NCBI GenBank assembly: GCA_964035575.1
Contig: OZ037857.1
Location: 558,001-622,000 of the forward strand
Reading direction: 5' to 3'
Source of the DNA: Rhynchopus sp. YZ270_cl-10
Taxonomy: Eukaryota > Euglenozoa > Diplonemea > Diplonemida > Diplonemidae
Length of the DNA: 64,000 nucleotides
Position numbers and translations under genes: made by a program. Positions 31,064-40,843 of the stretch are shown in pieces. Below the pieces are notes generated by a model. That model searched no databases and was not told the origin of the DNA. It was given only the letters and a program-made list of their open reading frames with translations. Each line of letters starts with the position of its first letter. Position 1 is the first letter of the stretch.

Positions 31064-33038
31064 ACACCCACGTTACTAATACCCATTTACGATAATACCC
31101 ACTGGGTATTATCGTAAACTTTTTGGGTATTATCGTAAACTTTTTGGGTATTAGTTTTGGGTATTATCGTAAACTTTTTGGGTATTATCGTAAACTTTTT
31201 GGGTATTACCCAGGTTGGGTAGTACCCAGGCACCCAGGCACCCAGGTACCCAGGTACCCAGGTACCCAGGTACCCAGGTACCCAGGTACCCAGGTACCCA
31301 GGTACCCAGGTACCCAGGTACCCAGGTACCCAGGTACCCAGGTACCCAGGTACCCAGGTCCAGGTCCAGGAACAGGTACCCAGGAACAGGAAAAAAGTCG
31401 TGAAAGAGCAACCACAGCTCCACATGACAAACACAAAAGTGTCCAGTCACATGGGGCATTCATGCACTGAGGAGATAATGATCCAACAATTCACAAGAAA
31501 GATTACTTAACCTACTGCTGGAAATTGCCAGGTCGTAGTAACACACAAAGTGTGCCTCCGTTCGGGAAGACCGGATATTCTAGAGACCAAAAAGGCCTCA
31601 AGAATATCTTCCGGTAGTCAAGGTAGAACCGAGTGAACGGCCCAAGACCCCCGTGGAGAAGTTAAATGTTGTAATGCTATCAGGTAGAAACTGCGAACAC
31701 TGTCTTACCCTCCTCAATGCATGGTGGAAGATGTCTTACACAACCAATATCCTGTACCCAGGTACCCATATTCCCAGACCCACGCAGTACCACGTCGCAG
31801 TACTACGCAAAATTTACCACCAGACCCTGTCTTCGTGCACCTTAAGTACAACGCCGCAGACAGGCCAAACATGCGTTGGACTCAGAGGAATGCCCGCTGT
31901 GCAGGTATCATGAGAACCAACTCCCAGCAACAAGGGGCGCCTTTTGGCGGGCGTTGTTGAGGGTGTTTGGGGTGCAAAGTTTTCCACAATTTTGATGCGC
32001 GGGTACAGAAGTGTTGTCTTGTTCTTTCATCTCTAGGAATGTAAATGTCAATCGCGTTTAACTACCACTAGGGCTTGTTCAGTGAACCCACAAGGGGTCG
32101 AAGGGGGTTGGTTATCCCATATCTATCAAAGGTTGTGTCGACCAGGCGAAACCACTATGTTACGCTGTACGTTGTTAAATCCGAAGAAATAACACTTTAG
32201 CAGCCGCAGGAAGTTTGCTAAAAAGAGTGCCTCACGCTACACAAACCACCACCCGCGATTGACTTAGATGTTATAACAAAGAGAATTCAGAACAAAACAA
32301 CACCCTGCCCCATACACACTAAATTGTCATGCTTCAAGAACATGCCTGGGCCAAAATTACTGTGACAAAAAGGCAACAAGACCACCCACAAGGAGTGTGA
32401 AATGTGCACTGGTTTTCTGGGGGAACGCAATATTTTCTTGTGTCTAGTCCTCCGCGAGCAGAGGACAGACTTTCCGGAAGGTTGCCAAAGTCGAATTTCT
32501 TGCACTAGCTATGCTCCCTGGGTTAATGGCTATAGCAGTGACTGACTAAATGTTCCCACCCAGGTCTTCGTATGTTGAGGTGTAGAATGTCGGAGACGGA
32601 GAAGCGCAATCGCTGATGCAGTTCAGATTTCGCGATCCTGTGATGAGTGTAAATGTGGGTGTAATTAAGTTATGTCGCTTGGAGAAAGATTAATTGTTAA
32701 TTGTCAAGAAAAATGGTTACCCTGAATTTGAGGATGTAAGACAGGGATGCAAAAAGTTGTGTAAAAAAACCCCCCCCCCCATATATTTAGTGAAAATTGT
32801 ATTTTCTCTGGGGTCGATGAAACCATACCTTGTCTGCACATTCACCAGCGTGCGAGCGCCTCTGATACCTTGCGCGAGTAGCCAGCTAAATCACATCGTA
32901 CCTGGGTACCTGGGTAATACCCAAAAAGTTTACGATAATACCCAAAACTAATACCCAAATAGTTTACGATAATACCCAAAAAGTTTACGATAATACCCAG
33001 TGGGTATTATCGTAAATGGGTATTAGTAACGTGGGTGT
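31064..33038. mobile_element. 1975-bp terminal-inverted-repeat element with internal minisatellite
   Basis: Outer ends ACACCCACGTTACTAATACC and its inverse GGGTATTAGTAACGTGGGTG, flanked by TA on both sides. The inverted arms (left about 31064-31220, right 32900-33038) contain tandem TTTACGATAATACCC units, four or five on the left and about three on the right, and both end in CCCAGGTACC. An 8-bp minisatellite follows the left arm. The 1.5-kb interior (31.38-32.89 kb) has balanced base composition unlike the surrounding A/T-rich DNA but no long open frame and no match I recognise. TA flanks point to a mariner-type or foldback element. Confidence 0.75.
31223..31360 (+). repeat. 8-bp minisatellite CCCAGGTA
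   Basis: About 17 tandem CCCAGGTA units, with GGCA variants at the left and AGGTCCAGG variants at the right. Because 8 is not a multiple of 3, it produces repetitive open frames in all six frames; these are not genes. Confidence 0.9.
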
Positions 33039-33040
33039 TA

Positions 33041-34563
33041 TAGTCATTTTCCCAAAAAAATACTCCCCTACCATAAAAAGGGAGTGGTGGTGGTGGTGGT
33101 GGCACGGAGAGAGGCAGATATACACACAACACCATCGCGGTGAGTCGTGTCTTCTCCCTTCAATCCCTGATTTGGTTTCAGCATTTGAGGGACATTGTTT
33201 GACAACTATTTTGGGGTTTTTTTTGTGTCCGAGAGCAAACAGTACCTCGTTTATATTTTGTTGTCGTTTTTTTTGTTCCTTTTTTTCTTCTTTTATTATT
33301 CACGTGCGTAAAATAGACAACAGCGCTGTCTCAAGCAAAAAGGCAAAAGAAAATAACAACTCTATTTCTTATGATTATTCCCCAAATTTTGCTATTTCCC
33401 TCCCCTCAAGTTGGTATCATCACAAAAAAAAACTGGGGAGGGAAAAATAGGGGTAGAGAACCTAACAACAAACACATAGACAAAAAAAAAACGTTGAAGA
33501 AATAATGGAATAAAAAAAAAATCTGTATTGAGGGTAGCTCTTCTCCACAGAGACTGATTCTTTTTCTTTCTGAGCACAACGCAATAACCCACTGTGGGGG
33601 GCTTTTGCGCGACGGTGAAGTAAATGACTTGATTTGTGGTTTCACCGTTGGCTTACCTCACCGTCGTGTACTTCGGGACCCAGCATTCCCGCACCCACCC
33701 CCCCAGCCGAACAAATATTTTGGATAGCATTTCCCGAAAGGAATATTTCAGAGCAAAACAAAACCCCTCCACCATTTAACCCATCCCCATGTTCGTACTG
33801 TATGCGTAGCAGCGTGGGGGGTGGGGTTAGATAACCTATAGATAACCTCTACACAACAACACTTGTCGTACATGTCATTTCCTTAACACATAATCACGTG
33901 CCACCAGTTTTCACGTGTCACTTGACATGTACAAGTCACTTGTCATGTCATGACAAGTGTCGCCGTGGACGTGTCATAAGGAGAACACCTTGGACAAAGT
34001 ACGAATCTGAGCAGACCCCTGAGTACCCCTTGCACCAACTCCCCTCCCCGCAGTATGCTAACAGATGTCTGAGACTCTCTGTGGTCTATACAAAAATAAA
34101 GTAAAGAGGAAAAATAAGAGGATGGCATAATGGTTTGATTACATCTGTGTGGCTCAAAGAAGCTCAAAGCAACCCGACGCCACTTCAGCCCATATCCAGA
34201 AAAAAAAACATACGTTTTGAACTCCCCGAGAGTTTGTAAAATGAGTTTTCCAAAATTTCGCGATTTATCGCGATATTTTTTTACACCTCTCTCGACTCCC
34301 CGAGACTCTCAGAGAGTTCCAAAGTATGGGAAAAAAAAAACAAAAAATCTCTCCACCTCCTCTATCCCACCCCAGACTCATACAAAGAAGCTGAAAATTG
34401 CAAAAAACGCCCCCACCGGAGGACGCAGGGTAAAAAAAATAAAAACCGGTCACCAATTCACATTCCTCAACCCGACCCCCTCCTTCCCCTCCCCCTTTCT
34501 GATTTTTTTGTATCAACAGAATCGTTTGACCCTAATACCCAAACACAATCCGTTCAACGTTTC
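33041..34563. other. Spacer 3' of the dioxygenase gene
   Basis: No gene supported. It includes a GGT trinucleotide run near 33088 and a cluster of overlapping ACATGTC/GACATGT and TGTCATGACA words at 33865-33960. Otherwise A/T-rich and C-rich simple sequence. Confidence 0.5.
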
Positions 34564-36000
34564 TTAATATTGCGTTGGAATGTAATGTGCAAGAAGAGTG
34601 GTGCATGTGGTGTGGAGTGGCAGAGGGGGGCGGTAGTGCGGCTTAGCACGCCCCCTGATGATCATCCATTGGTTGAGCTGTGGGTGGAGGTTGATGGAGT
34701 CGTTGTAGTCTATCGTGTTTTCTTCGTAGCGTCCGACCCATTCTTTGCTGATTTTCCAGGGCGTCTTTTGCACGAAAAGGGGGCAGTTGGAGACGTGAGG
34801 ATATGCGTTGATGAGCGTTGTCATCGTAAACTCACAGCTTGCTCTGTCAGTATGAGGTCTCAGAACATCACCCGCAATGTACCCAGCCTGGTACCCATAC
34901 GTCGGGATCACCTCAATCGCAGTGAGCCTCTCAATAACAGATTTGATCTGCACATTGTTCCAACTGTTGACTGCATCTGAGTTGCTTTCGTGAGTTGCCG
35001 CACCTCTGTACCCCTTTCCATTCCACCCAAGCATATTTTCATCTACAAGAAAACGATACAAAAAGCTGACCACCATAAAGCAATACGGCGGCAACGCATT
35101 GTCCAACGCTATATGCCAATCCCGCGCAAAGTGATGCGCATCCTCATACGTTACCGGGGTATGCCCGCCTACACTGGGACCATACTCATAATAGAAAAGC
35201 AACTGCACCAAGGCACGCCGAATGTAATAATCACCCTTTTTCGCAGATCCTCCCAACACCGACTGCATATAACGTCTGTCAGGGTGGATGTGCTGCATCT
35301 CTAGCCCTGGGTCCAGAAGGATTGCCTTACGATACGAAGCGCTAGCTGCGTTGCTTGTACCATTGGTTTCCAGCTCCGTGAAGATGCACACCCAGAACCA
35401 ATACTTCCCAATGTTCTTCATGTCGTCTTCGGAGATGCTAAGCAGCGCCTTTGCCTCCTTAAGGAGTCGCTCTGAGACGTCGCGGTCAAGGTTGTGCTGC
35501 ATGCTCTCGCCCATGAGGACAAGGAAGAGGTTGAAGCGTGGGGTGTGGCAGGATTTGTCCTGGCGGACGGCTTTGCGGAGGAGGTCCTTTGCTGTCGTGA
35601 AGCTTGGTGGGTAGTCGTGCTGGTTCGCGAGCGCAGCGCGGATGAGCTCCACTGCCTCAACGTTGAGCGAGGTGGCAGTCGCAGAGAACGGGCACGGCTG
35701 GGTGCGCTCCTTCTCGCGGTAGGGCTTTGTGAAGGTGACGGTCTCCCAGGTGCGGCGCTTTTCGCCAAGAGAGGAGAGGTTCGCCATGCCGGGGACGTGC
35801 TCGTGGTGGATCCGCACCCGCAGTGCCGCCTCGCTCTCCAGAGGAATGCGTATTTCGGCATGTGGCGGGTGGTCATGTGCTGGCCGCTCCCTCTTCGTCA
35901 GCTTCCCCCCCGCCTTCACCCACCACACCGTCATCACCACCAGCCACATCGCCAGCAACGCCACCCCAGCCTTCATGACGGTCATCCTCGCCTTCCCCAT
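34564..36000 (-). CDS. Membrane-anchored 2-oxoglutarate/Fe(II) dioxygenase-like protein
   Basis: Start placed at 36000 (MGKARMTVMK), giving 478 aa. The frame extends 43 codons upstream but that part is Pro/Thr-rich and lies in a pyrimidine-rich leader. Residues about 10-28 form a type II signal anchor, so the catalytic part should face the secretory lumen. The C-terminal third shows the family signature: YGYQAGYIAGDVLRPHTDR supplies the H-x-D iron ligands at about residue 384, followed by SCEFTMTTLINAYP, and a distal RGRAKPHYRPPL segment gives the third His and the 2OG-binding Arg. The middle is helical. A peptidyl hydroxylase role is likely; the substrate is unknown. No intron. Confidence 0.75.
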   Translation of the reverse strand: MGKARMTVMKAGVALLAMWLVVMTVWWVKAGGKLTKRERPAHDHPPHAEIRIPLESEAALRVRIHHEHVPGMANLSSLGEKRRTWETVTFTKPYREKERTQPCPFSATATSLNVEAVELIRAALANQHDYPPSFTTAKDLLRKAVRQDKSCHTPRFNLFLVLMGESMQHNLDRDVSERLLKEAKALLSISEDDMKNIGKYWFWVCIFTELETNGTSNAASASYRKAILLDPGLEMQHIHPDRRYMQSVLGGSAKKGDYYIRRALVQLLFYYEYGPSVGGHTPVTYEDAHHFARDWHIALDNALPPYCFMVVSFLYRFLVDENMLGWNGKGYRGAATHESNSDAVNSWNNVQIKSVIERLTAIEVIPTYGYQAGYIAGDVLRPHTDRASCEFTMTTLINAYPHVSNCPLFVQKTPWKISKEWVGRYEENTIDYNDSINLHPQLNQWMIIRGRAKPHYRPPLPLHTTCTTLLAHYIPTQY

Positions 36001-36282
36001 TGTAAGTGGAAGTGTACCCCTTTTGGGTGGGTGTGGGATGGGATGGGTAGGGAGGGGAGGAGGAGGGAACAAAGTGCCAACGGTGTGGGGAGTGGTGTTG
36101 GCCTTGGTGTGGGATAGGAAACGAAACAAATCCCTGTTGTTCTTTTTCTTTAACTATGCGGTGCGCAGTCACACCACCTCAGCACCCTTTCAGCGGGCAC
36201 GAGGGTTCAAAATACACAAGTGTACAAAGGGTACAGGGTACAACAAAAAAATGCAGGCAAACTCAAAACAGATGTAGCGTGC

Positions 36283-36792
36283 TTACTTCTTCGGGGAGGA
36301 CTTCTTGGGGGAGCCCTTCGACTTCTTCGGGGAACCCTTGGATTTCTTGCTCTTCTTTCCACCCTTCTTCCCCTTTGACTTCTTCGTCACGCTGCCAGAG
36401 GACTTCTTCCTGTACTTCTTGTCGGTCGCCTTCAGCGCATCGTGCACTCCTCCACCCACACCTCCACCCGCAATCGTCACGTTCGACAGAAGGTCGCCAA
36501 GGTCCTTGTCCTCACGCACGGCAACGCAGATGTGGCGGGGCTTGATCTGGTGCTGCTTCTTGTTCTTCGCCTTCTTCCCCGACGTCGCTGCCTTCGCAGA
36601 CACGTTCAGAAGCTCGCCTGTGCAGTACTGCAGCACAGACGTCAGAAACACTGCTGCAGTGGGGCTCACACGCTTTGCGTACCTCCCCTTCTTCAGCGCA
36701 CTGCCCACACGTCCCACAGGGAAGGTCAGACCAGACATCTCAGACAGAGACACAGACGGTCCCCTCTTCACTCCCTTCTTTGCGCCGACCAT
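36283..36792 (-). CDS. H2A: Histone H2A, divergent, with SPKK-rich C-terminal tail
   Basis: 169 aa. The histone fold is clear: GLTFPVGRVGSALKKGRYAK, AAVFLTSVLQYCTGELL, IKPRHICVAVREDKDLGDLL, then N-VTIAGGGV, matching the H2A order L-x-FPVGR, alphaN-L1, alpha2, RHI-x-x-A-x-x-D. The protein is longer than the usual ~130 aa because the C-terminus carries about 45 lysine-rich residues with three SPKK motifs (GSPKKSKGSPKKSSPKK). SPKK motifs are known to bind the minor groove of A/T-rich DNA, which would fit this genome. Single exon; head-to-tail with H2B, H4 and an H1-like gene. Leader AG at CTGCAG about 42 nt before the ATG. Confidence 0.93.
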   Translation of the reverse strand: MVGAKKGVKRGPSVSLSEMSGLTFPVGRVGSALKKGRYAKRVSPTAAVFLTSVLQYCTGELLNVSAKAATSGKKAKNKKQHQIKPRHICVAVREDKDLGDLLSNVTIAGGGVGGGVHDALKATDKKYRKKSSGSVTKKSKGKKGGKKSKKSKGSPKKSKGSPKKSSPKK

Positions 36793-37003
36793 TGTTTGTC
36801 TTGAGGGTGTGTTGGTGTGGAATATATCTGCAGAATATGTGTGTGGTGGCAGTGGCAGCAGAAGGGTTTAAGGGAAGGAAAGGAAAGTCTCTTGTTTTGT
36901 TGTGTTTTGTTTCATGTATTATTTACTACGGCGGCAGTACCACCCACGCCCCTTGCAGAACAAGAGGGTCGTGTCTTGCACAAGCAACACCAACTCACCT
37001 GCC

Positions 37004-37468
37004 TCACTTCCTCGGGGAACCCTTCTTCTTCGTCGGGGATCCCTTGCCCTTCTTGCCCTTCGCCTTCAGGGCCTTCGCGTATTTGGCCACGGCAGCAACT
37101 CCCGCAGACAGGGCGTGCGACGCCATCTCGTCGGGGAAGTGCATCTTCACACCCGCCACAATGGCACCACTGCGCAGCGTCTTCTGACCCGCAAAGTGGT
37201 TTGCACGGCCTGCCTCCTCCGCAATGCGCTCAAACAGGTCCACCACGAACGAGTTCACAATCCCCATCCCACGCGACGTGATCGCAACAGAGCTCTTCTT
37301 CCCCGACTTTGTCGACGCCTTCACTCCGAAGGTCTTCGTCATCAGCTTGTGCACGAAGCTCGAGTAGCTCTTGAAGTTGTGCTTCTTGATCCTCTTCCCG
37401 TTCTTGTCCAACTTCGGGCCTCTCTTCGCTCCCTTCTTTCCAGAGGACTTCTGTGGCGATGGTGTCAT
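37004..37468 (-). CDS. H2B: Histone H2B, divergent, with SP-K/R C-terminal tail
   Basis: 154 aa. Recognised by SYSSFVHKLMTKTFGVKAST, VAITSRGMGIVNSFVVDLFE, RIAEEAGRANHF, TLRSGAIVAGVKMHFPDEM and ALSAGVAAVAKYAKAL, the H2B series Y-x-x-Y/F-V-x-K, S-x-x-M-x-I-x-N-S-F-x-D-x-F-E-R-I. The C-terminus again extends into GSPTKKKGSPRK, SP-basic motifs like those of the neighbouring H2A. Intronless. A CCACCCACAG acceptor-like signal stands ahead of the ATG at 37468. Confidence 0.93.
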   Translation of the reverse strand: MTPSPQKSSGKKGAKRGPKLDKNGKRIKKHNFKSYSSFVHKLMTKTFGVKASTKSGKKSSVAITSRGMGIVNSFVVDLFERIAEEAGRANHFAGQKTLRSGAIVAGVKMHFPDEMASHALSAGVAAVAKYAKALKAKGKKGKGSPTKKKGSPRK

Positions 37469-37706
37469 CTTGTTGGGTTTGTTGGTGTGTTTCGAAAAAG
37501 TTATCTGTGGGTGGTTTGGTGTTGTTGTGTTATGTCGTGTAGCGTTATCACAAAAGGGAGGGGGGCAGGGTGCGTCTGTTTTATCAAATGAAAAAAGGGC
37601 GTCAATTACGCCACTGTGCTGTCGCAGGAAGCAAATGCATGCAGTCCTGCAACAGTACAGCTTGCAACACTGAAAAGAGTAAGAAACACAAAGCCCACGT
37701 CACAGC

Positions 37707-38048
37707 TTACTTGGAGACGTACAGGGTGCGGCCACGCTTCTTCAGGGCGTACAGGATGTGCTCCACACGCACCGTCTTCGCCGGGGCGTTCTCACGCACC
37801 TCCATCAGCGCGTGGGTGTCCTTCATCACCTGCTCCACGAAGTTCCTCAGGATCTCCCTTGCCTCGTCGTACACGCTGCTCGCAAGACGCTTGCACCCTC
37901 CACGGCGGGCCAAACGGCGGATGCTTCCCTTCGTGATACCACGGCCCTTGTTTGACTTTGCACCCTTGCGCTTCTGGCTTCCGGTCGTCTTCTTGTCAGC
38001 CTTTCCGGAGGCAACCGACTTTCCCTTGGCAGACTTCGACGGACCCAT
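37707..38048 (-). CDS. H4: Histone H4, highly divergent
   Basis: 113 aa versus about 103 usually. The core motif GITKGSIRRLARRGG is intact, followed by CKRLASSVYDEAREILRNF, VEQVMKDTHALMEV and VRVEHILYALKKRGRTLY. H4 is normally among the most conserved proteins, and here many core positions are changed (V to C after RRGG, the T-Y-T-E-H-A-K region replaced by THALMEVREN). The tail is longer and lacks the KRHRK patch. GSQKR before the core and GSIRRLARRGG recall euglenozoan H4. Single exon; CCACCAG leader acceptor-like signal. Confidence 0.92.
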   Translation of the reverse strand: MGPSKSAKGKSVASGKADKKTTGSQKRKGAKSNKGRGITKGSIRRLARRGGCKRLASSVYDEAREILRNFVEQVMKDTHALMEVRENAPAKTVRVEHILYALKKRGRTLYVSK

Positions 38049-38299
38049 TTTTGTGTGTTGTTTGAAATATCTGGTGGGGAGAGAATTGATTCAGGCAAAG
38101 GGGCGGGGCTTTGCGAATAATACAGTAAAATGCATGCACTTTTTATTGAGAAGATTTTTGCTCTTCGGTTTTGTTGTGGTGGGAATCTCCACCCCTCTGT
38201 GTGGCCTGCATGCAAGCCCAGAGGTAACTGTTACAAAAGGAAAATACAACACTTACAACACAGCTGCAAAGTGGTTACGTTCTGGCCGCGGCCGCAGGC

Positions 38300-38587
38300 T
38301 TACTTCTTCGTGGTCTTGGCCTTCTTCTTCGTGGAGGTTCCCTTCTTCTTTGTCGCGGTCCCCTTCTTCTTCGTGGTGGTCTTCTTGGCCTTCTTCGCCT
38401 TCTTCGCCTTCTCCTCCTTCTTCGCCGCCTTCTTGGCCCTGGCGTCCGCACGCTTCTGCTTCTCAGCGTCCTTCACCTTGTTCACTGCCTCTCTCACAGC
38501 GTTCTTCCTCTTCTTTGCTGCCTCCTTGATCTTCGCAGAGCGCTTCGCATCAGGCTTGGCAATAGCGATCGACTCGAACCTCGGCAT
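38300..38587 (-). CDS. Lysine-rich H1-like protein without globular domain
   Basis: 95 aa, nearly half Lys/Ala. Residues 1-65 predict a charged helix (KEAAKKRKNAVREAVNKVKD); the rest is (T/S)KKKGT repeats. There is no winged-helix globular domain. It resembles the minimal H1 of kinetoplastids and bacterial H1-like proteins. It is the first gene of the head-to-tail histone cluster by direction of transcription. No H3 gene accompanies it in this window. The leader contains CTGACCACAG about 36 nt before the ATG. Confidence 0.75.
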   Translation of the reverse strand: MPRFESIAIAKPDAKRSAKIKEAAKKRKNAVREAVNKVKDAEKQKRADARAKKAAKKEEKAKKAKKAKKTTTKKKGTATKKKGTSTKKKAKTTKK

Positions 38588-38844
38588 TGTTAGTGTATTT
38601 GTGAGTGGAGAAGAAACTGTGGTCAGATGTGAAGGGAATAAAACAGGGGAAACAGTATTCTATACGTCTTACTGAGTTAGTGGACATCAACGTCACTGTT
38701 GATGCCACCGACGAGCCCCTGGTCACAGGACAGGGTGCAGTTGTGTGCAGTGTCGGTTCTAGGGTCAACAGGCTACGTGGGATTACCTCACAACCGTCTA
38801 GCTAGTGTAGAGGTGGATGGTTCCTGTAAAAGAAACCTTGTCAT

Positions 38845-38873
38845 GATGAATGTACCTCTCGTGCATGCACATC
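38845..38873 (+). repeat. Small hairpin, stem type B
   Basis: GATGAATGTAC, CTCTCGT, GCATGCACATC. Lower stem GATG/CATC and the loop are kept; the upper stem is partly disrupted. Confidence 0.5.
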
Positions 38874-39562
38874 TTAACCAAACGAGGGCTCACTAGCTAA
38901 TGCTGGTTTGTCGCTGGAATCGGAAAACCTAAAGACCCAGAGGGCCAGACCAATAAATTGGCAGAAACCTTCTCCCCCATCATTGAACACTATTGGTATC
39001 GCGCTGGAACACGCTAGGTTTAGATAGGATGTCTCTCGCCACAAACACGGAAATAGAAGACGCTGCTGGTGATCGTGGTAGTGAGGAGCAATAGGCAGAA
39101 TATGGTGGCATGAGCAAAGGGGACACTATTTTTTCCGGTATCTCCGTGTTCGTTTTTTTTTGTTTGTTTGGATTGTACTGTGGGGGGGAATACCCCAGGG
39201 ATGGAAGGGGGGGGCATGTTTTTGTAGACTCGGTATGGATGTGGTGCTTTTTTTGGCTTTGAGAAAACTCTCTCGAAAGATTTTTTTTTTTTTTGACAGA
39301 TGGAAAAAGGAGGGGAATGCATCTGCTCGTGTTCGGGTATTTCCCTTCTCTTTGTTGTGAAAATGTATTGTAGACTAGACACCCGAGGATGAGCTCCACT
39401 GTTTTTTGAACTTCCCTAATACAGGCTTGGGAACCAAGAAAAGGGGACAATTGTCTGCCTTCTCGAAATAGTCGAGAATGGAAGAAGAAGAAAAAACAGT
39501 TGGGGGAAAAAAGTGAGAGAGAGAAAGAGCAATAGCTCTCCCAATACAACAGTATAAAAAAA

Positions 39563-39662
39563 AAGTTGACCACAAATACAAAGCCCTCTCGTGACAGTGT
39601 ACCTTTGGTACGTGACTGGGTGTACCGTGGGACCCCCCCAACCATGCAACTCCTACAATCCA
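39563..39662 (+). repeat. Dispersed ~105-nt repeat, family C, copy 4
   Basis: AATACAAAGCCCTCTCGTGA, CAGTGTACC, TTTGGTACGTGACTGGG, TGTACCGTGG, CCCAACCATGCAACTCC. Same orientation as the other three copies. Confidence 0.6.
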
Positions 39663-40052
39663 TTTCGATAGGAATTAAGCCAATCAAAGCTAATTCGAAG
39701 ATAAAAAAACGTTGCTTTTTTTGGAAAGAAACAATACTTGAAAAAGAATATCGCCTCTGGTTTGTACAGAAAACAAAAACAAAAAACTGTGCATTGCGGT
39801 TTATGGGTAGACACCCGAGGCTGCGCTTTACTAGGCGTCAAAAAGCTTTTTGTTTGATTATAGACTACTATCACTATGATAGCAGCCACAATTTTTTCTT
39901 TACAAGATACTTATAAGAATAGGCGGCAAAAGCAAAAAATAGCATTTTTTCTGTACAAAAAAAGGGCAGAAAATGAATTCATTTATTTTCAGGAGACCAA
40001 AAGGACTGCATCATGTGTGTTGTGTTTTAAAAAAAGAAACAAAAAAGGTTGG

Positions 40053-40090
40053 TAGGATGATACCAAGCCCTTTGTTGCTGAGTCGCATGA
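40053..40090 (+). repeat. Small hairpin, degenerate
   Basis: GGATGATACCAAGCCCTTTG, TTGCTGAGTCGCATG. Both arms altered; it belongs to the family by order and flanks. Confidence 0.4.
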
Positions 40091-40155
40091 TATAGAATGG
40101 GTAAGGCTTGCATTGAGTGAGATCTGCATTTTCCAAATGAAGAGAGAAACAAAGA

Positions 40156-40199
40156 AAAGTTTATAAGATGATCCTAAGCCTCTCGTGCTTAGTCACCTA
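40156..40199 (+). repeat. Small hairpin, CTAAGC/GCTTAG, consensus-like
   Basis: AAAGTTTATAAGATGATC, CTAAGC, CTCTCGT, GCTTAG, TCACCTAA. Every consensus part is present, making this a good reference copy. Confidence 0.7.
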
Positions 40200-40800
40200 A
40201 AAAAGAAACTGTAGAATAAAACACAACTGTGGAGTGTACAATTCACTTTGAAAAAAAATCAATGTTGACAGCATTCCCTGGGATATCTCAAAAAAAAAAA
40301 CAACAACAAAAAAAAAAAAAAAAAAAACTGTTGACTGGCGTCCTCTCTCCAGAAAGGGGGCTTGCGGGGGTCATGAAGCTTGTCACAACGGGACAGACCA
40401 AGAATCTTCACAAAAACGAAAAAAGAAAAAAAAAATCCACGTTTCTCTTCCAAGAGACGTGTGTATGTGAGCTTCAGCTGTAATTCCCAACAAAACAAAA
40501 AAAAGCCCCGCCCCAACCCACTTCCTTTCCGCCTTTTTTTTCCTCTCTCATTTTCTCTCAGAAAACTTGGGCAGTGCCTACCATCTGTTTGCCAGTTAGG
40601 CTATTATTTTTTTGAAAAAACCATCATCGCAAAATCGATTCTGCAATATAAAAAGCCAGTCTATTTTTAGCAGGACTAAAAAGGAGGGTAGTTGGGGGAC
40701 TTGTGGCTTGGTTTTTTTTAGGTCCCTCTCGAAGATTGGGAGAGGGGGAGGGCAAGGTTGTGGGGCAGACAGAACAGCGAAATGGAAACACAAAAAAAGA

Positions 40801-40843
40801 AACTTTATAATATGAACCTAAGCAGCTCGCGCTTAGTCACCTA
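40801..40843 (+). repeat. Small hairpin, CTAAGC/GCTTAG, altered loop
   Basis: AACTTTATAATATGAACC, TAAGC, AGCTCGC, GCTTAG, TCACCTAA. Stem intact, loop changed. Confidence 0.65.

Noticed and set aside
31087-31470. VPRYPGTQ / YLGTWVPG repeat proteins
   Set aside because: Products of the 8-bp minisatellite read in all frames; not genes.
31520-32520. Tc1/mariner transposase inside the TA-flanked element
   Set aside because: Short minus-strand frames show only weak, non-diagnostic similarity; no DDE catalytic pattern could be placed.
31480-32890. rRNA or spliced-leader RNA inside the 2-kb element
   Set aside because: Balanced composition prompted the idea, but no conserved rRNA or leader sequence was recognised.
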